From: Burkholderia stagnalis
Lineage (GTDB): Bacteria; Pseudomonadota; Gammaproteobacteria; Burkholderiales; Burkholderiaceae
DNA: 64,000 nt
Direction: 5' to 3'
Assembly: GCF_902830275.1 (NCBI RefSeq)
Contig: NZ_CADESW010000015.1
Span: forward strand, 62,001 to 126,000
Each line of letters opens with the position of its first letter. The first letter of the stretch is position 1. The position numbers were made by a program, and so were the translations under genes. The notes below the pieces were generated by a model. It was not told the origin of the DNA and did no database searches. It saw only the letters and a list, made by a program, of their open reading frames with translations. This document shows positions 61,153 through 64,000 of the stretch, piece by piece.

Positions 61153-61896
61153 TTACGCGTTTTCCTCGACGTACTCGTCGTCGCCGCCACGCACTGCCTG
61201 GACCACTTCGTTGACCGCGTTCGCACGGCCTTCCAGGATCGCGTCGGCCACGCCTTCCGCGTACAGCGCGACGGCCTTGCTCGAGTCGTCGTTACCCGGG
61301 ATCACGTAGTCCACACCTTCCGGCGAGTGGTTCGTATCGACCACTGCGATGACCGGCACGCCCAGCTTGTTCGCTTCCGTGACGGCGATCTTGTGGTAGC
61401 CGACGTCGACGACGAAAATTGCGTCCGGAATGCCGCCCATGTCCTTCACGCCGCCGATCGACTTCTGCAGCTTCGCGATTTCGCGTTCGAACAGCAGCGC
61501 TTCCTTCTTGCTCATCTTCTCGAGCTCACCCGCCTCGACCGCCGCTTCCATGTCCTTCAGGCGCTTGATCGAAACCTTCAGCGTCTTGAAGTTGGTCATC
61601 ATGCCGCCGAGCCAGCGTGCGTTGACGTACGGCATGCCCGCGCGCTGCGCTTCCTGGGCGATCGTGTCGCGCGACTGGCGCTTCGTGCCGACGAACAGGA
61701 TGGTGCCGCGGTTCGCTGCCAGCTGACGCACGTACTTCTGTGCGTCCGTGAACATCGGCAGCGTCTTTTCGAGGTTGATGATGTGAATCTTGTTGCGGTG
61801 ACCGAAAATGAACGGTGCCATCTTCGGGTTCCAGAAACGGGTCTGGTGACCGAAGTGGACACCCGCTTCCAGCATTTGGCGCATCGTAACTGCCAT
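61153..61896 (-). CDS. rpsB: 30S ribosomal protein S2
   Basis: A 247-residue ribosomal protein of the small subunit. It begins AVTMRQMLEAGVHFGHQTRFWNPKMAPFIFG and includes FVGTKRQSRDTIAQEAQRAGMPYVNARWLGGMMTNF and FVVDVGYHKIAVTEANKLGVPVIAVVDTNHSPEGVDYVIPGNDD. ATG 61896 follows CGTGGAGAATTTAC; the frame to 62073 is leader. A promoter with TATACT lies about 210 bp upstream, leaving a long leader that could bind S2 for feedback control, as known in E. coli. Confidence 0.98.
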   Translation of the reverse strand: MAVTMRQMLEAGVHFGHQTRFWNPKMAPFIFGHRNKIHIINLEKTLPMFTDAQKYVRQLAANRGTILFVGTKRQSRDTIAQEAQRAGMPYVNARWLGGMMTNFKTLKVSIKRLKDMEAAVEAGELEKMSKKEALLFEREIAKLQKSIGGVKDMGGIPDAIFVVDVGYHKIAVTEANKLGVPVIAVVDTNHSPEGVDYVIPGNDDSSKAVALYAEGVADAILEGRANAVNEVVQAVRGGDDEYVEENA

Positions 61897-62273
61897 GTAA
61901 ATTCTCCACGAGGGTTGGGTCTTAAGCCGGCCGCCGTACCGCCGCGCGAACGTGCCCCGAAAGGCTGCCGCTCCGCGCGGCCGGCACCCTGGTTGCGCCG
62001 GCTTGCGATTTGGCACGCGCGAAATGCCCGTGCCGCCAGCCGTCACCGCAAACACCGCCCCAGCTTGGGGCATGAATGGTATTTGAGTGCCGACTTAGCC
62101 AAAGAGTATAGCATGCGAAAGTGTCCGCCCTCAAGTCGCGCGGCACTTTGCCGGCGGGCCGGCGGCCCGTGCGGCAATCCGCAAAAACCCGCATCCGCGC
62201 AGGCGCCAGGGGCTGCGACGCCCGGCATAAGGTGCGATAATTCGTCAATTCACCGCTTTCCAGGCACACCTCG
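61897..62273. other. Divergent rpsB/map control region
   Basis: This 377-bp spacer holds no gene. It contains the rpsB promoter (62105-62134, minus) with about 200 bp of leader, and on the other strand a GATAAT (62236-62241) that may be the map -10 element. Confidence 0.6.
62105..62134 (-). promoter_or_regulatory. Sigma-70 promoter of rpsB
   Basis: On the minus strand, TTGAGG (62134-62129), an 18-bp spacer and TATACT (62110-62105). Confidence 0.6.
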
Positions 62274-63089
62274 ATGGCTATTACGCTCAAAAACGAACAC
62301 GATATCGCGCAGATGCGCGTCGCCTGCCGTCTGGCGAGCGAAGTGCTCGACTACCTCACCCCGTACGTGGCCGCAGGCATCACGACGGCCGAACTCGATC
62401 GCCTCTGCCACGACTACATGGTCAACGTGCAGGGCACGGTTCCCGCGACGCTGAACTACCAGCCGCCCGGCTACCCGCCCTATCCGGCGTCGTGCTGCAT
62501 TTCCGTCAACGACGTGATCTGCCACGGCATCCCGGGCGACAAGGTGCTCAAGAACGGCGACGCGCTCAATATCGACGTCACCGTGATCAAGGAAGGCTAC
62601 TTCGGCGACACGAGCCGGATGTTCATCGTCGGCGAAGGGTCGATCCTCGCGAAGCGCCTCGTGCAGACCACCTACGAATGCATGTGGCTCGGCATCGACC
62701 AGGTCAAGCCGGGCGCGCATCTCGGCGACATCGGCTACGCGATCCAGAAGCACGCGGAAGCGCAGGGCTACAGCGTCGTGCGCGAATACTGCGGCCACGG
62801 CATCGGCACCGTGTTCCACGAGGATCCGCAGGTCGTCCACTACGGCCGCCCGGGCACCGGCGTCGAACTGAAGCCGGGCATGATCTTCACGATCGAGCCG
62901 ATGATCAACGCCGGCAAGCGCGACATCCGCACGATGCCCGACCAGTGGACCGTCAAGACCCGCGACCGCAGCCTGTCCGCGCAGTGGGAACACACCGTGC
63001 TCGTCACCGATACCGGCTACGACGTGCTGACCGTGTCCGCGGGCTCGCCGGCCCGCCCGGTGTTCGCCCATCCGGCGCCGGCGGCCTGA
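62274..63089 (+). CDS. map: Methionine aminopeptidase, type I
   Basis: A 271-residue dimetal enzyme removing initiator methionine. Metal ligands are visible in LNIDVTVIKEGYFGDTSRMF (two Asp), EYCGHGIGTVFHEDP (His), MIFTIEPMIN (Glu) and LSAQWEHTVLVTD (Glu). Length and start match the family. It is divergent from rpsB and followed after 45 bp by glnD, the order common in beta-proteobacteria. A short Ala/Pro tail ends the protein. Confidence 0.98.
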   Translation: MAITLKNEHDIAQMRVACRLASEVLDYLTPYVAAGITTAELDRLCHDYMVNVQGTVPATLNYQPPGYPPYPASCCISVNDVICHGIPGDKVLKNGDALNIDVTVIKEGYFGDTSRMFIVGEGSILAKRLVQTTYECMWLGIDQVKPGAHLGDIGYAIQKHAEAQGYSVVREYCGHGIGTVFHEDPQVVHYGRPGTGVELKPGMIFTIEPMINAGKRDIRTMPDQWTVKTRDRSLSAQWEHTVLVTDTGYDVLTVSAGSPARPVFAHPAPAA

Positions 63090-63134
63090 GCGCCGTCGCG
63101 CCTGCCCGCCCCGCCCGCACCTGAGCCGCCGCCC

Positions 63135-64000
63135 ATGAGCGCCCACGCCGCCCCCTCGACCGAAGCGCTCTCGCGGCGCGCCGAATTCAAGGCCGCCAAG
63201 GCCGACCTGCTCGCGCGCTTTCGCAGCGCGACCAACGTCGCGTCGCTGATGCACGCGCTGTCGAGGGCCACCGACGACGCGCTGCGGCTCATCTGGGACG
63301 ACTGCAGGCTGCCCGCGACCCTCGCGCTGGTCGCCGTCGGCGGCTACGGGCGCGGCGAGCTCGCACCGTATTCCGACGTCGACATCCTCGTGCTGCTGCC
63401 CGACGGGCACGATGAAGCGCTCGATGCGCGCATCGAGCGCTTCATCGGCATGGCCTGGGATCTCGGCCTCGAGATCGGCAGCAGCGTGCGCACGGTCGAG
63501 CAATGCATCGAGGAGGCGTCGCAGGACGTCACGGTGCAGACGTCGCTGCTGGAAGCGCGCCGCATCGTCGGCAGCACGGCGCTGTTCGAGCACTTCACGG
63601 TGCGCTACCACGAGGCGCTCGACGCCCGCGCATTCTTCACCGCGAAGGTGCTCGAGATGCGCCAGCGCCACGCAAAGAGCCAGGACACGCCGTACAGCCT
63701 CGAGCCCAACGTGAAGGAAAGCCCGGGCGGGCTGCGCGACCTGCAGACGATCCTGTGGATCGCCCGCGCGGCCGGCTTCGGCAGCAGCTGGCGCGAGCTC
63801 GACACGCGCGGCCTGATCACCGACCGCGAGGCGCGCGAGCTGCGCCGCAACGAGGGTTTCCTCAAGACGCTGCGCGCGCGGCTGCACGTGATCGCCGGGC
63901 GCCGCCAGGACATGCTCGTGTTCGACCTGCAGACCCAGGCGGCGGAAAGCTTCGGCTACCGGCCGACGCCGGCCAAGCGCGCGAGCGAGCAGCTGATGCG
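63135..64000 (+). CDS. glnD: [Protein-PII] uridylyltransferase, N-terminal part (cut by window edge)
   Basis: The first 288 residues of GlnD, which adds and removes UMP on PII in response to glutamine. The nucleotidyltransferase motif VAVGGYGRGELAPYSDVDILVLLPD (residues 67-90; D81 and D83 metal ligands) is intact, followed by SLEPNVKESPGGLRDLQTILWIARA, diagnostic for the GlnD family. HD and ACT domains would lie beyond the window. The start is ATG 63135, 45 bp after map. Confidence 0.96.
   Translation, partial: MSAHAAPSTEALSRRAEFKAAKADLLARFRSATNVASLMHALSRATDDALRLIWDDCRLPATLALVAVGGYGRGELAPYSDVDILVLLPDGHDEALDARIERFIGMAWDLGLEIGSSVRTVEQCIEEASQDVTVQTSLLEARRIVGSTALFEHFTVRYHEALDARAFFTAKVLEMRQRHAKSQDTPYSLEPNVKESPGGLRDLQTILWIARAAGFGSSWRELDTRGLITDREARELRRNEGFLKTLRARLHVIAGRRQDMLVFDLQTQAAESFGYRPTPAKRASEQLM

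Noticed and set aside
62250..63887. A 545-codon minus-strand frame opposite map and glnD
   Set aside because: Mirror frame of two genes with clear catalytic motifs.

Overview
The window reads as a single high-GC (roughly two-thirds G+C), gene-dense chromosomal segment of a beta-proteobacterium. Gene content and order point to Burkholderia, most likely the Burkholderia cepacia complex. This rests on the essential block map/rpsB/tsf/pyrH/frr/uppS/cdsA/dxr/rseP/bamA/skp/lpxD/fabZ/lpxA/lpxB/rnhB, the PuuD-type urate pathway, a DUF4148 secreted protein and the ppsA/ppsR pair. No tRNA, rRNA, CRISPR array, insertion sequence or prophage was recognised; codon use looks uniform throughout.

Layout. 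1-8.4 kb: the tail of an unknown gene, a PLP-dependent threonine dehydratase, a DUF3574 lipoprotein, penicillin-binding protein 1A, a PspA-TPR membrane module, MscL and a small conserved protein. 8.4-9.7 kb: a 3-hydroxyisobutyrate-dehydrogenase-like enzyme and a dodecin. 9.8-23.4 kb: a purine (urate/allantoin) catabolic island: LysR regulator, 8-oxoguanine deaminase, HIU hydrolase, PuuD, then (after an ACT/LysR/aminotransferase block) AllA, allantoicase, OHCU decarboxylase, PuuE allantoinase, a hydantoin-racemase-type protein, an NCS1 permease and a GntR/FCD regulator. Together these take 8-oxoguanine or urate to glyoxylate and urea. 23.7-30.7 kb: LD-carboxypeptidase, TadA, DUF1992, DUF4148, a LuxR-type regulator, an MFS carrier and LolC. 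30.8-34.6 kb: the GMP branch (guaB, a membrane protein, guaA). 34.8-39.5 kb: a poorly characterised DUF2182/DUF899 pair facing a winged-helix regulator plus a beta-propeller gene, then a DMT exporter. 39.6-46.2 kb: RnfH/RatA facing SmpB, a stomatin/NfeD pair, and ppsA facing ppsR.

46.3-61.9 kb is a leftward run of envelope and translation genes: rpsB, tsf, pyrH, frr, uppS, cdsA, dxr, rseP, bamA, skp, lpxD, fabZ, lpxA, lpxB, rnhB and a SPOUT RNA methyltransferase. It joins isoprenoid and phospholipid precursor supply, lipid A synthesis and outer-membrane protein assembly. map and the start of glnD run rightward from there.

No wholly new multi-gene defence or mobile system was found. The most unusual signals are non-coding: two 35-bp DnaA-box-bearing elements exactly 140 bp apart (1173-1347), nested inverted repeats in the ppsA/ppsR divergent region (45064-45244), a 17-bp hairpin upstream of pspA, paired operator-like palindromes around the purine genes, a symmetrical promoter palindrome between ratA and smpB, and a very strong hairpin between tsf and pyrH. 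The DUF2182/DUF899 versus winged-helix/propeller locus is the best candidate for an undescribed gene system.
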